Of a stretch of 64,000 nucleotides of DNA, positions 23,741-32,359 are shown piece after piece. Under the pieces are notes generated by a model, which saw only the letters and a program-made list of their open reading frames with translations, did not search any database and had not been told where the DNA came from. The first letter of the stretch is position 1. Each line of letters opens with the position of its first letter. Source of the DNA: Novosphingobium sp. SCN 66-18 (lineage in GTDB: Bacteria; Pseudomonadota; Alphaproteobacteria; Sphingomonadales; Sphingomonadaceae); contig MEGD01000003.1 in assembly GCA_001725355.1 (NCBI GenBank), forward strand, positions 124,001 to 188,000, in the 5' to 3' direction. A program made the translations under genes and the position numbers.

Positions 23741-23899
23741 ATGGCGACAGTCCCGGAATCCCCACCCGACACCGATATCCCGGAAGCTCCTCCGGAAACC
23801 CCACCCGATCAGGTTCCGGGCGAAGTACCCAACGAACAACCGGACCGGATAGACCCGGGCGTCCAGCCGCCAGAGGCTCCTCCTCCCGCTCAGGCATGA
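23741..23899 (+). CDS. Proline-rich small protein (52 aa)
   Basis: A 52-residue ORF with ATG at 23741 and an ideal Shine-Dalgarno (GGAGG, 6 bases upstream). The protein is extremely rich in Pro (about one third) plus Glu, Asp and Gln, with repeated PE/PP units such as PEAPPETPPDQVPGEVP. It has no hydrophobic segment and no Cys, and should be an unstructured acidic polypeptide. No known family is recognised. A possible EcfG-type -35 (GGAACC at about 23669) lies upstream, but the -10 is poor. It runs opposite to its neighbours within the stress-type block. Confidence 0.6.
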   Translation: MATVPESPPDTDIPEAPPETPPDQVPGEVPNEQPDRIDPGVQPPEAPPPAQA

Positions 23900-24010
23900 C
23901 AAGCTCGCAGCCGCCAATGCGATGATCCGGCTGGTTCACGCGGTTTCGACTTCGTGAACCGGCCGGCCCCGCGCACCGGGCGTGCCCGCTGCGCCACCAT
24001 GGCGGACGCG

Positions 24011-24193
24011 TCAGTCCGCCCCCTTGTGTTTGGCACGAGACTTCTGCCCGCCACCGGTTTGCTTGTTTACCGTTGCCCAGGCACGCCGTTCGGCCTCCTC
24101 GCGATCCGTTCCGCGCTCTTCGTACCCCTCTTCAATGTGGCGGGCCTGGCGCTTCTGCTTGTCGGTATAGCTCGATTTGTCACCCTGGGGCAT
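24011..24193 (-). CDS. Small highly charged protein (60 aa), of the kind often labelled plasmid stabilisation
   Basis: A 60-residue, Lys/Arg/Glu-rich soluble protein beginning MPQGDKSSYTDKQKRQA and containing HIEEGYEERGTDREEAERR and AWATVNKQTGGG. Many alphaproteobacterial genomes carry such proteins next to stress genes, frequently annotated as plasmid stabilisation protein without evidence. The function is unknown. The ATG at 24193 was chosen because the residues match the usual N-terminus of these proteins; an upstream extension would overlap the DUF4142 gene. It lies 40 bp downstream of that gene in the same direction and is probably cotranscribed. Confidence 0.72.
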   Translation of the reverse strand: MPQGDKSSYTDKQKRQARHIEEGYEERGTDREEAERRAWATVNKQTGGGQKSRAKHKGAD

Positions 24194-24233
24194 GATCCAT
24201 CTCCTCCGAGCCCGCCGGACGTGCCGGCGATGC

Positions 24234-24803
24234 TCATTTGATGCTGATAGTGCTGAGCTTGTCGCTATGCTGCTGCACAACGGTGGCGATGCGGCCGGCG
24301 GTAGCCTTGAGATCCGGAACCGTGCCGTTGGCCGCGTAATCGGTGTGAAGACTCAAGGCCATTGCATGGGCCGTGCGTTGCGCGTTCAGATAGACCCGGT
24401 CGGCGTCGGCGCCGGAGGTCTTGCGGATCGCATCGATCTGCCCTTGCTGATCGGGATCGAGAGATGCCGGCGGCACGTCCAGACCAGCTTTCCTGGCCGC
24501 CGCCTTCAGTTCATCCGAAGACTTCTGGTGGTCCGCAATCATCATGTTCGCGAACGCCTTGACGTCAGCGTTGCCGGTCTTCTCCAGGATCGCTTTCGAG
24601 CTGTCGATCTCGAACCGGTCGCCCGCCGCCGCCCTTGCCAGATAATCGGCGGTATCGACCACCGCCGCCGCTGCCGGGACGCCGCTTTCAGCGGGCGTGG
24701 TGGTTACAGCCATATCATCGGCCGGTTCGGTGGTGACGACGGCGGGCTTGTCGCACGCGGCCAACGCAAGCGCGGGAACGAGTGCAAGGATAAGTCGTGT
24801 CAT
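24234..24803 (-). CDS. DUF4142 lipoprotein
   Basis: A 189-residue predicted lipoprotein. The signal peptide ends in LALAAC (lipobox, Cys17). A Thr/Ala-rich linker is followed by a DUF4142 helical domain (about residues 50-185) including LARAAAGDRFEIDSSKAIL, ANMMIADHQKSSDELKAAA and YLNAQRTAHAMALSLHTDYA. DUF4142 is a ferritin-like four-helix domain found in secreted proteins, often in stress-induced loci; its role is not established. It should be anchored to the outer or inner membrane facing the periplasm. The upstream gap (24804-25088) holds its promoter. Confidence 0.87.
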   Translation of the reverse strand: MTRLILALVPALALAACDKPAVVTTEPADDMAVTTTPAESGVPAAAAVVDTADYLARAAAGDRFEIDSSKAILEKTGNADVKAFANMMIADHQKSSDELKAAARKAGLDVPPASLDPDQQGQIDAIRKTSGADADRVYLNAQRTAHAMALSLHTDYAANGTVPDLKATAGRIATVVQQHSDKLSTISIK

Positions 24804-25088
24804 GGAAAACTCCTGGTTTCGAGAAAGGACACCGGCTCAGCGCATTGAGGACGAGCCCCCGACAAGGGAGAGGGAGGGAGGAGGTCGGACCGGTGGTATT
24901 GCTGCTGTCAGCCATGTCTCTTCCCGTCCATCAGCATTGCCTGCCTTGGCGGATGCGCTCCGTGAGCGCGCACCTCGTGGGAAGGAAAGGGTGCGAAGGC
25001 CGCGTTATTTCCCCGAACCTGTCACAGGTAAGCGAACCAGTTGCCGGTCCTTCGCCAGGAACGTCTGGACGGTCTGTGTCGTCCGCCG
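24804..25088. other. Intergenic region, 285 bp, with small palindrome
   Basis: No ORF with a convincing start and composition is seen here. It contains the palindrome ACCTGT-C-ACAGGT at 25017-25029 and a purine-rich stretch (GGGAGAGGGAGGGAGGAGG near 24865). It must include the promoter of the DUF4142 gene, but no EcfG-type GGAAC-N16-CGTT is found in the right orientation. Confidence 0.4.
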
Positions 25089-25499
25089 CTAGGTCCGCTT
25101 GAGCAGACGGTCGACGGTATCTTCGGTCGTCGCCTGTTTCCCATCGCGCAAACCGCACTCGCGTTCCAGCGCATCGCGCAGGGCGCTGATTTCTTCATCC
25201 GTCAGGTGTTCGATGCCCACGAACCCCTCGCGCGCCTTGTCCAGCGCGCGCAGCAGTTCGTCCAGCTTGGCCTGCATGGCGCTGGCATCGCGATTCTGGC
25301 TGTTCTGGATCAGGAACACCATCAGGAACGTCACGATCGTGGTGCCCGTGTTGATGATGAGCTGCCACGTGTCGGACCAGCCGAACACCGGCCCCGAAAC
25401 ACCCCATACGATGATGGTGCCCAGCGCTATCGCAAAGGCCACGGGACGCCCCATGGCGGCGGAGATGGCGGACGACCATCGGGTGAAGAACTTGCTCAT
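25089..25499 (-). CDS. Low-affinity iron permease-family protein
   Basis: A 136-residue membrane protein with two hydrophobic helices (about residues 18-40 and 46-66) and a cytoplasmic helical tail. RPVAFAIALGTIIVWGVSGPVFGWSDTWQ and INTGTTIVTFLMVFLIQNSQNRD are the family signature. Bacterial members are named after the yeast Fet4-like permease family, but iron transport has not been shown for most. In this context a stress-linked membrane role is as likely. Its ATG overlaps the stop of the upstream PRC-barrel gene by 4 bp (ATGA), so the two form an operon. Confidence 0.87.
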   Translation of the reverse strand: MSKFFTRWSSAISAAMGRPVAFAIALGTIIVWGVSGPVFGWSDTWQLIINTGTTIVTFLMVFLIQNSQNRDASAMQAKLDELLRALDKAREGFVGIEHLTDEEISALRDALERECGLRDGKQATTEDTVDRLLKRT

Positions 25500-26128
25500 C
25501 GTTCCCCTTTCGCAGATGGACGCGGATCGCCCTCCCTCTCGGGAATGCCGGACCGTGTGTGACGGGCATCCAACGGCCAGCGATCAGCCTCGATGGCGGG
25601 TAACGCGTCGAAGGCAGCGCGCGGGATGGAAGCAATCACCTTCCCCTCCGCATAGGCCAGACGGTCAGCCGGGAAGCGGCGCAGGACTTCCCCCACGCCG
25701 GCGACGCCGCCATCGGAAACCACCAGGTAGGCAATGCTGCCATCCTCGACGCTGCCCATGGCATCGATCACGGGACCGAGCGCGGTACCACCCTTGTCCA
25801 CGACGGAAGCGCTCAGCAGATCCTGAAACGAAAAAAGGCTGGCATCGGATCGCGTCGCGCTGGCCCTTGCCGCGCGCCGGGCCGCTTCCGCATACCGCGC
25901 GCGCCCCAGCCATCGCCACACGCCGATCACATCGACCACGAGCAGAAACACGTTGGTGAGCAACAGCCCCGTCTGATCGGCCTGCAGGGCTACGATGCAC
26001 CAGGCGCACGCGCCGACGGCAAACACGGCGAATCCCGCACCGGTCAGGCGCGGCCCCAGGTTGGCCGCCGTCATGACCGCGGCAATCATCGTCGCGATGG
26101 GCGCCAACCAACTCGCAAGCTCTGCCAT
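25496..26128 (-). CDS. Membrane-anchored PRC-barrel protein
   Basis: A 210-residue protein with three N-terminal hydrophobic segments (about residues 5-22, 30-48, 54-73) and a C-terminal PRC-barrel-like domain (about 100-175: GGTALGPVIDAMGSVEDGSIAYLVVSDGG and the following strands). The tail is charged and Pro-rich. It would place a PRC-barrel at the cytoplasmic face of the inner membrane; the function is unknown. An exact EcfG promoter match lies 37 bases upstream of the ATG (26165-26189), so it should belong to the general stress regulon together with the iron-permease-like gene downstream. Confidence 0.8.
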   Translation of the reverse strand: MAELASWLAPIATMIAAVMTAANLGPRLTGAGFAVFAVGACAWCIVALQADQTGLLLTNVFLLVVDVIGVWRWLGRARYAEAARRAARASATRSDASLFSFQDLLSASVVDKGGTALGPVIDAMGSVEDGSIAYLVVSDGGVAGVGEVLRRFPADRLAYAEGKVIASIPRAAFDALPAIEADRWPLDARHTRSGIPEREGDPRPSAKGER

Positions 26129-26164
26129 TGCGCATCCTGTGTCGAATGAAGTTCGGACAGATGC

Positions 26165-26189
26165 AACGACGACTGGTGTCGCCGGTTCC
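26165..26189 (-). promoter_or_regulatory. EcfG-type general-stress promoter (exact consensus)
   Basis: On the minus strand GGAAC (26189-26185), exactly 16 bases, then CGTT (26168-26165). This is the consensus for the alphaproteobacterial EcfG sigma factor. The -10 is 37 bases before the ATG of the membrane-anchored PRC-barrel gene. Confidence 0.7.
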
Positions 26190-26246
26190 GCCCTAACGCC
26201 AAAGACAGCAAACCAGGCCTGGAAAGACTTTCATGCGTTATGAACG

Positions 26247-26271
26247 GGAACCCGCCGCCACGAATTGCTTT
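26247..26271 (+). promoter_or_regulatory. EcfG-like promoter candidate
   Basis: GGAAC (26247-26251), 16 bases, then CTTT (26268-26271), one mismatch from CGTT. It lies about 30 bases before the 89-residue protein at 26301. Confidence 0.4.
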
Positions 26272-26273
26272 GA

Positions 26274-26570
<297 letters not shown>

Positions 26571-26595
26571 GGAACGTCGCAGTTTTGCGGAGGGC

Positions 26596-26624
26596 GATGG
26601 CCTGGCCCGAAAGGTCAGGCCATC
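26596..26624. terminator. Hairpin between convergent genes
   Basis: Perfect 9-base arms GATGGCCTG (26596-26604) and CAGGCCATC (26616-26624) in the gap between the 89-residue gene and the GH130 gene, overlapping the last codons of the latter. It could end transcripts from the plus strand. Confidence 0.4.
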
Positions 26625-27955
26625 GTGGCCAGAATATCGTCGATAGCGATGGTCGCGAAGCCAACCACGCTGTCCGATATCCCGTAAGGGATGAGAAGAT
26701 GCTCTCCCACCGGCATCATGCCGCACGTATAGACCACATTGGGAACATAGCCCGCCCGGTCTGAATTTTCGGCGGTCAGGACCGGCTCGGGCGTTCGCGC
26801 GAGCACCTTCGATGGATCGGCGCTGTCCAGCAGCACCGCACCCAGCGCATATTTGCGCATGGGGCCAACACCGTGGGTCAGCACCAACCACCCCGCCTTG
26901 GTCAGCACCGGGCTTCCGCAATTGCCGATCTGGATGAATTCCCAGGCGAAGCGCGGCTCCATCAGCAGCACGCCGTCATCATCCCACTGATCCAGTTGGG
27001 GTGAACGCAGCAGATAGAGATTCTTGCCGTCCTGGCGGCCGATCATCATGTACTGTCCATCGATCCGCCGCGGGAACAGGGCCATGCCCTTGTTGCGCCC
27101 CGCGCGCCCTTCCACCGGTTCCAGCGAGAAGGTCTTGAAGTCGCTCGTCCTCAGCAATTCGGACCGGATCGACTGGCCGGAATAGGCGGTGTAGGTGCCG
27201 ATCCATTCGGCTTTTCCGTCATCATCCTCGAACCGCACCAGGCGCAGATCCTCCAGCCCGTTGCGCTGCTGCTCGGTGACCGGGAAAATGACCGAATTCG
27301 TCAGCGTGCTGTCCATATCGCGACTGATCCACGCGCGCGCGCCGGGCGTGTCGGGAGGGGGAGGATTGCCCTCTCCGGTGATCTGCCGCATCGCCGTCGC
27401 GATATCGCCCTGGGGCCACAGCGCAAACGATCCGTCGGGCCTCGCGATCCCCTCGCGAAACGCAATCGTGCTGATGTGGCCCTCGCCCACGGCGCGCAGG
27501 CTGAGCACGAAGCGAACGGCGCCCTCCTCCAGCCCCGATTGATCGGGATGCGGGACGATCGACGGGTTCATCAGCGCGGCGGCGGCGTAAGTATATTCAT
27601 GGCAGAAATACGCCGCGATCAGCCGCTGGCGATAGCCTTCGGCAATTGCGGGCAGCCCCAGAGACGTTTCGAGCTGGGCGTAGCGTTCATCAAGGACGTT
27701 CTCGATGTGCCAGTGGCGCGCCGAGAAATCCGCCAGAACCCGCTCGTATTCGGCTTTCGCCCGTTCGCCGGGAAGCGCCAGGACGTTGGCTACCAGCCGG
27801 ATGGCCCGGTCCTGCGGCGCGTTGCTGGCCTGCCATCCCAGATGGAATGGACGCAAGACGACGCGCGCAGGATCGGGATGAAGTCTAATGTCGCTGATAC
27901 GAAGCCGGTTCGGTACTGGTCCTGCCTGCAAGATTTCGTCCTTCCACTGTGGCAA
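26615..27955 (-). CDS. GH130-family glycosidase/phosphorylase
   Basis: A 446-residue five-bladed beta-propeller enzyme of the GH130 type. Characterised members are beta-mannoside phosphorylases or beta-1,2-mannosidases. Segments supporting this are NSVIFPVTEQQRNGLEDLRLVRF, WIGTYTAYSG, NKGMALFPRRIDGQYMMI and WEFIQIGNCGSPVLTKAGWL, which carry the conserved acidic and basic active-site residues. Whether it is a phosphorylase or hydrolase cannot be decided. The only usable start seems to be TTG at 27955, inside the end of the upstream GT4 gene (71-bp overlap), so expression probably depends on translation of that gene. Together the pair may make and turn over a mannoside. Confidence 0.82.
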   Translation of the reverse strand: MPQWKDEILQAGPVPNRLRISDIRLHPDPARVVLRPFHLGWQASNAPQDRAIRLVANVLALPGERAKAEYERVLADFSARHWHIENVLDERYAQLETSLGLPAIAEGYRQRLIAAYFCHEYTYAAAALMNPSIVPHPDQSGLEEGAVRFVLSLRAVGEGHISTIAFREGIARPDGSFALWPQGDIATAMRQITGEGNPPPPDTPGARAWISRDMDSTLTNSVIFPVTEQQRNGLEDLRLVRFEDDDGKAEWIGTYTAYSGQSIRSELLRTSDFKTFSLEPVEGRAGRNKGMALFPRRIDGQYMMIGRQDGKNLYLLRSPQLDQWDDDGVLLMEPRFAWEFIQIGNCGSPVLTKAGWLVLTHGVGPMRKYALGAVLLDSADPSKVLARTPEPVLTAENSDRAGYVPNVVYTCGMMPVGEHLLIPYGISDSVVGFATIAIDDILATMA

Positions 27956-30215
27956 TGAGATCAGAGAGCGCGCGGCTGGCCAGATGGTAGGCGAGAACCG
28001 ACTCCGCCCCGCAGTTGCGGTTGACGCCGCGCGGAGTCACGCCGTCGCGGCACCGGCCGGAAGCCGCGTCGCCCAGTGCGACGTTGCGGTCGTTGGCGCC
28101 CTCGAACCACGCGAAAGCGGTGCGCGCAGACCGGATCCACTTCGCGTCATCGCCGATGAAATAGGCCGTCCGCGCCGCGTCGACGGCCGCCCATGCTTCC
28201 AGAGGCTGCTGGTCGAACGGCAGGACCATCCCCGGCTTGCCGAAGGTTTCCGAACCGACGGGGCGGAAATGGCCCCGGCTGCTCGTCTGGCATCGCATGA
28301 GCCAGTCGAGCGCCTCCAGCGCCGCCTGCACCCAATCCGCGCGTTGGTGGGCAAGGCCGGCTTCGATCAGCGCCTCGCAAATCCTCGGATTGTCGTAGGC
28401 CAGCGCCGGCTCGAACCACACCCATTCGGGTCGCAGCGTGCGTTCCAGCATCGCCATCAGCACCGCACCACCCTGACCCAGAAGATCACCGGCCTGCTGG
28501 TGTGGTACGCCCGCGCGCAGCAGCGCGGCTTCTCCCAACATCGCGAAGCAAAGGGTCCGCAAAGGGCTTTCGGAAGAGACGCACCGCCTTGATCGCAGGA
28601 ACATCTCGACGGCCCATTCGCGGATATCCGCATCGGGCGCGCATTCCGCCGTATGCCCCAGCGCCCACAGCGTCCGGCCGTTCGAGTCCGCCGACCCGCG
28701 CTCTTCAAGCCAGCGGCGATCGAACCCCATGAAATTGCGGAAGCAGCGCTCTTCCTCGTTCCAGGCGTGGGCGATGAAGCTGGCGTAGGTCATCGACCAG
28801 CGCAGCCGTTCGCCCGCCGGCAGATCGCGCGCCACGTTCATCAGCATCAGCGCGCGGGCGTTGTCATCCAGGCAATAGCCATGGCGGCGGTCAGGCACGA
28901 TGCCGAGAGAATGCTGGTAGATGCCGGTGCTGTCCGACATGGCGAACACGCCCGCAAGGGCCGGCTTCTTGCCCGGCACGATCTGAAGCGACTTGGCCGG
29001 CGGCGCGGCAACGCGCAAAACAGCCTGCGCCATTTCCGCCACACGCGGCCAGATCGCATCGCGCCCTTTGGCATAGGCGCGCCGCTTGATCGTTTCCAGG
29101 GTGGTGGCATCGGCCAGCAGATCTATCACGCCCTGGGCGATCGCGTTCGCCGAGCCCGGTTCGACCAGCGTGCCCACACCGTCGGCCAGCAATTCCCGCG
29201 CATGGGAAAAGGGTGTGCTCACCACGGCCTTGCCCAAGGCCACGGCGTAGCTCAGCGTTCCAGAAGTGGATTGTTGAAGATTGGGATAGGGCGTCAGGAA
29301 AATATCGCAGGCTTCCAGCTGGTCGAGAAGCTCGTCCGTTTCCAGAAAACGGTCATCCCACTGGATATGGCCGGCCACGCCCAACCGCTGCGCCAATGCC
29401 TGCAAGGCGTGGCGATAAGCCTCTCCCTCCCGTGCCACGAGCGCCGGGTGGGTCGCCCCCACGATGCGGTACACAGTGTTCGGATGCCGCGCCAGGATTG
29501 CCGGCATCGCCTCGATCACCTGCTCGATCCCCTTGCCGCTTCCCAGCAAACCGAACGTCATCAGAACGCGCCGGTCGGCGAGACCCAGGCAAGCCTTGGC
29601 AGCCGGCTCGCGGCCGAACGGACGATCGGGAACGCCATGCGGAATCACGGTCACGTTGCGGGCATCGTAAAGGCTGGCGAGCAGGTCACGCGCTTCGCGC
29701 GACATAACGATGACCGCGCTGGCACGATCTATAAGGTGCTGCAGGACCGAGCGCTGGCCGGGAGTGGGATCGCGCAAGACGGTATGCAGCGTCAGGATCA
29801 CGGGCGCGGCGACGCGATCGACGAGATTGCAGATGTAGTTGCCATCCTCGCCGCCAAATATGCCGTATTCGTGCTGTATCCATACCGCGTCGGTGCCGCT
29901 CGCGTTGATCCTGTTCGCCGCCGCCTCGAAGTCTTCGCTGGCTCCCTCCCCGATCGCCATGCAGACTTCGCTGCCATAACGCTGCGGCGCCCCGGGCGAA
30001 TCCATGGCGAAAATATCGATCGACATACCGGGATCGGCCGCTTTGAGGCTATCCACGAGATCGCTGGTAAAGGTCGCGATACCGCACCGGCGGGGCGGAT
30101 ATGTTCCAATGGCGGCCACGCGATACCGGTGCTGGTCTGGATGGCCCTGACAGAAGCTTTCTACCGAAATATCGCCGGCAGCCCGAAGTTCTTCGATTTT
30201 GGCATATTTCAGCAT
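27885..30215 (-). CDS. GT4 glycosyltransferase fused to an alpha/alpha-toroid domain
   Basis: A 776-residue two-domain protein. Residues about 30-410 form a GT-B glycosyltransferase of family 4 (GTYPPRRCGIATFTSDLVDSL, VIPHGVPDRPFGREP, LMTFGLLGSGKGIEQVI and the donor-site region TSGTLSYAVALGKAVVSTPF). Residues about 430-760 form a helical repeat domain with a YCLDDNARALMLM motif, WVWFEPALAYDNPR and GVNRNCGAESVLAYHLA, resembling (alpha/alpha)6 glycan-active folds. It should transfer a sugar in the cytoplasm; donor and acceptor are unknown. The ATG at 30215 is clear. Its 3' end overlaps the GH130 gene by 71 bp. Confidence 0.85.
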   Translation of the reverse strand: MLKYAKIEELRAAGDISVESFCQGHPDQHRYRVAAIGTYPPRRCGIATFTSDLVDSLKAADPGMSIDIFAMDSPGAPQRYGSEVCMAIGEGASEDFEAAANRINASGTDAVWIQHEYGIFGGEDGNYICNLVDRVAAPVILTLHTVLRDPTPGQRSVLQHLIDRASAVIVMSREARDLLASLYDARNVTVIPHGVPDRPFGREPAAKACLGLADRRVLMTFGLLGSGKGIEQVIEAMPAILARHPNTVYRIVGATHPALVAREGEAYRHALQALAQRLGVAGHIQWDDRFLETDELLDQLEACDIFLTPYPNLQQSTSGTLSYAVALGKAVVSTPFSHARELLADGVGTLVEPGSANAIAQGVIDLLADATTLETIKRRAYAKGRDAIWPRVAEMAQAVLRVAAPPAKSLQIVPGKKPALAGVFAMSDSTGIYQHSLGIVPDRRHGYCLDDNARALMLMNVARDLPAGERLRWSMTYASFIAHAWNEEERCFRNFMGFDRRWLEERGSADSNGRTLWALGHTAECAPDADIREWAVEMFLRSRRCVSSESPLRTLCFAMLGEAALLRAGVPHQQAGDLLGQGGAVLMAMLERTLRPEWVWFEPALAYDNPRICEALIEAGLAHQRADWVQAALEALDWLMRCQTSSRGHFRPVGSETFGKPGMVLPFDQQPLEAWAAVDAARTAYFIGDDAKWIRSARTAFAWFEGANDRNVALGDAASGRCRDGVTPRGVNRNCGAESVLAYHLASRALSDLIATVEGRNLAGRTSTEPASYQRH

Positions 30216-30482
30216 CTATCCGCCTTTCATTGCAACTGTTTATGAAAGCGGATTCCCCCTCGAGTGTTTCCAGGAAAAGAAACGGCTCGTGGCGCCAAAA
30301 CAACGCTTCGGCGCACTCGCAAGTACCGGCCTCGCCAATCGCGCGACCGCCCGTTCTTCTTTTTGCAAGTCAATGCGCAATTCGAATACACATGTAAGTA
30401 AATGGGAAATTCCGGCGTTGCGTTGTGGTTTACGGTCGACGCGGATCTGCCTTCCGGTCCGGCGAAACCTTGGAGCAGGATC

Positions 30483-31412
30483 ATGCAACGGCATACCACG
30501 AGCAACGAAGGCAAGGTCGGCGAAAGCGCTGCCGAACAACAGGGCAAGGCATCGGCCGCCCACATGGTCGAAAATCAAGGAGCGCGTGCGACGGGACGAC
30601 TGGGCCAGGAGGACGCGCTCGCGCGGGCGCCGCAGTGGCAGCCCGTCTTTGCGGGATCGGATCGCCTTGCGGGAAAGGTGGCCTTGGTGACCGGCGGGGA
30701 TAGCGGCATCGGCCGCGCGGTTGCCGCCCTGTTCGCGCGCGAGGGAGCGGACGTGGCGATCGTCTACCGTCACGATAGCACCGACGCCAGCAACACGATT
30801 GAAATGGTTGTTGCGGAAGGCCGGCGCGGCGTCGCCTTGCAGGGCGATGTTGGCGACGCGCAATTCTGCAACCAATGCGTGGCCGAAATCGTCAGCCGCT
30901 TTGGCAGGATCGACATCCTCGTCAACAATGCCGGCGAACAGCATCCCGCAACCGACATCCGCGAGATCTCCGCCGCGCAAATGGAACAGACATTCCGCAG
31001 CAATATCTTCGGGATGTTTCACATGGTGCAGGCCGTCGTGGATCATCTGGAACCTGGATCGGCGATCATCAACTGCACCAGTGTGACGGCCTACAAAGGC
31101 TCGGGCCACCTGCTCGATTACAGCGCGACCAAGGGCGCGATCACGGCCTTCACCCGATCACTGAGCGAAAACCTTGTGGGAAAGGGCATCCGGGTCAACG
31201 CCGTGGCGCCTGGCCCGATCTGGACTCCCCTGAACCCTGGCGGCGGCGCGGAAGCGGAACAGGTCCGCCATTTCGGCGAGGACACGCCGATGCGAAGGCC
31301 GGGCGAACCCAACGAGGTGGCGCCCTCGTTCCTGTTCCTCGCCTGCGCGGATTCCAGCTACATGAGCGGGCAGGTGCTTCATCCGAACGGGGGAACGATC
31401 GTCAACGGGTGA
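30483..31412 (+). CDS. Short-chain dehydrogenase (YghA / general-stress-protein 39 type)
   Basis: A 309-residue SDR with an N-terminal extension of about 55 residues typical of the YghA/GSP39 subgroup. The cofactor motif TGGDSGIGRA is followed by NNAGEQHP, the catalytic Ser in NCTSVTAYKG and the YSATK pair. It should be an NAD(P)-dependent alcohol or aldehyde oxidoreductase. Members are commonly induced by stress, and the substrate is unknown. The ATG at 30483 has AGGA upstream and matches the family N-terminus, whereas the frame extends to 30402. It diverges from the GT4 gene and precedes two Crp/Fnr regulators. Confidence 0.88.
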   Translation: MQRHTTSNEGKVGESAAEQQGKASAAHMVENQGARATGRLGQEDALARAPQWQPVFAGSDRLAGKVALVTGGDSGIGRAVAALFAREGADVAIVYRHDSTDASNTIEMVVAEGRRGVALQGDVGDAQFCNQCVAEIVSRFGRIDILVNNAGEQHPATDIREISAAQMEQTFRSNIFGMFHMVQAVVDHLEPGSAIINCTSVTAYKGSGHLLDYSATKGAITAFTRSLSENLVGKGIRVNAVAPGPIWTPLNPGGGAEAEQVRHFGEDTPMRRPGEPNEVAPSFLFLACADSSYMSGQVLHPNGGTIVNG

Positions 31413-31440
31413 TCCGAAAGGCCTTGCATGATCGCAACCG

Positions 31441-31465
31441 GAAACCAGCCGACGCCGTTGGCGTT
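31441..31465 (+). promoter_or_regulatory. EcfG-like promoter candidate
   Basis: GAAAC (31441-31445), 16 bases, then CGTT (31462-31465): one mismatch in the -35. It is placed 44 bases before the first Crp/Fnr regulator. Confidence 0.45.
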
Positions 31466-31509
31466 GCATCGGCGCGACACTCAAGGAACAGCTGAAGGGA
31501 CCAGCAAGC

Positions 31510-32223
31510 ATGTCAGGCCCACTTGCCATGAAACTCCTGCAATATGCCGACCTGTCCTCGACGGACATGGCTCTGGTGGATGATCTCGTGGACACTGAAA
31601 TCCGCACGGTGAAAGCCGGCGGCGATCTCGTGCGCGAAGGCGATCACATCCATTTCCTCAAGATCGTGCTGGATGGGTGGGGATGCCGCTATAAACTGCT
31701 CGAAAACGGGAGCCGTCAAATAGTGGCCTTTCTCCTGCCGGGCGACCTGTGCAATCCGGTTTTCCCGGTCGCTGGAACGATCGATCATTCCATCGGCGCC
31801 ATCGACAAGATGCACTGCGCTCTGGTTCTGTCCGATGCCGTCGAACTGGTCCGAACCCAGTCACCCAGAATCCGCCTGGCCCTTGGCATCGAGGGAACCG
31901 CCACGCTCGCCATTCAGCGCGAATGGACGCGCAACGTCGCGGCGCGCAGCGCACGCCAGCGCATCGGCCATCTGTTTTGCGAGATTGCTCACCGCCTGCG
32001 CGCGATAGGGGTCGCTACGTCCGACGGGTTCGACTCGCCACTCACGCAGATTCACCTCGCAGAAGCCACGGGGCTTTCCACCGTGCATGTGAATCGCGTG
32101 ATCCAGGATCTGCGCGCGCGTGATCTCATTCATTGGCAGGGAGGGCGCATCACCATGCCGGACCCGGCCGCGCTGGAGGCCTACTGTCATTTCCGGCCAA
32201 CTTATCTGCAGTTCGGGCGCTGA
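31510..32223 (+). CDS. Crp/Fnr-family regulator 1
   Basis: A 237-residue regulator with an N-terminal cyclic-nucleotide-binding-like beta-roll and a C-terminal winged helix. The beta-roll contains DGWGCRYKLLENGSRQIVAF and LPGDLC. The DNA-binding helix region is LAEATGLSTVHVNRVIQDLRARDL. The N-terminus lacks the Cys cluster that holds the Fe-S centre in Fnr, and the phosphate-binding Arg-Ser pattern of true Crp is not evident, so the ligand is unknown. This W-x-C-x-Y subtype is widespread in alphaproteobacteria. A possible EcfG promoter lies upstream. A shorter paralogue follows at 32360. Confidence 0.87.
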   Translation: MSGPLAMKLLQYADLSSTDMALVDDLVDTEIRTVKAGGDLVREGDHIHFLKIVLDGWGCRYKLLENGSRQIVAFLLPGDLCNPVFPVAGTIDHSIGAIDKMHCALVLSDAVELVRTQSPRIRLALGIEGTATLAIQREWTRNVAARSARQRIGHLFCEIAHRLRAIGVATSDGFDSPLTQIHLAEATGLSTVHVNRVIQDLRARDLIHWQGGRITMPDPAALEAYCHFRPTYLQFGR

Positions 32224-32359
32224 TAGGCAAGCCGGCCTAAGGGCGTCCGTCGACTTCACGGAACGCTTGGTCGGACTTTATCGACCCAATAAACTTATGT
32301 GAATCCCCCAACCTCCCGGTGGCGCACTGTACCGATCAGAGAAATCCGGGATAGTATTG

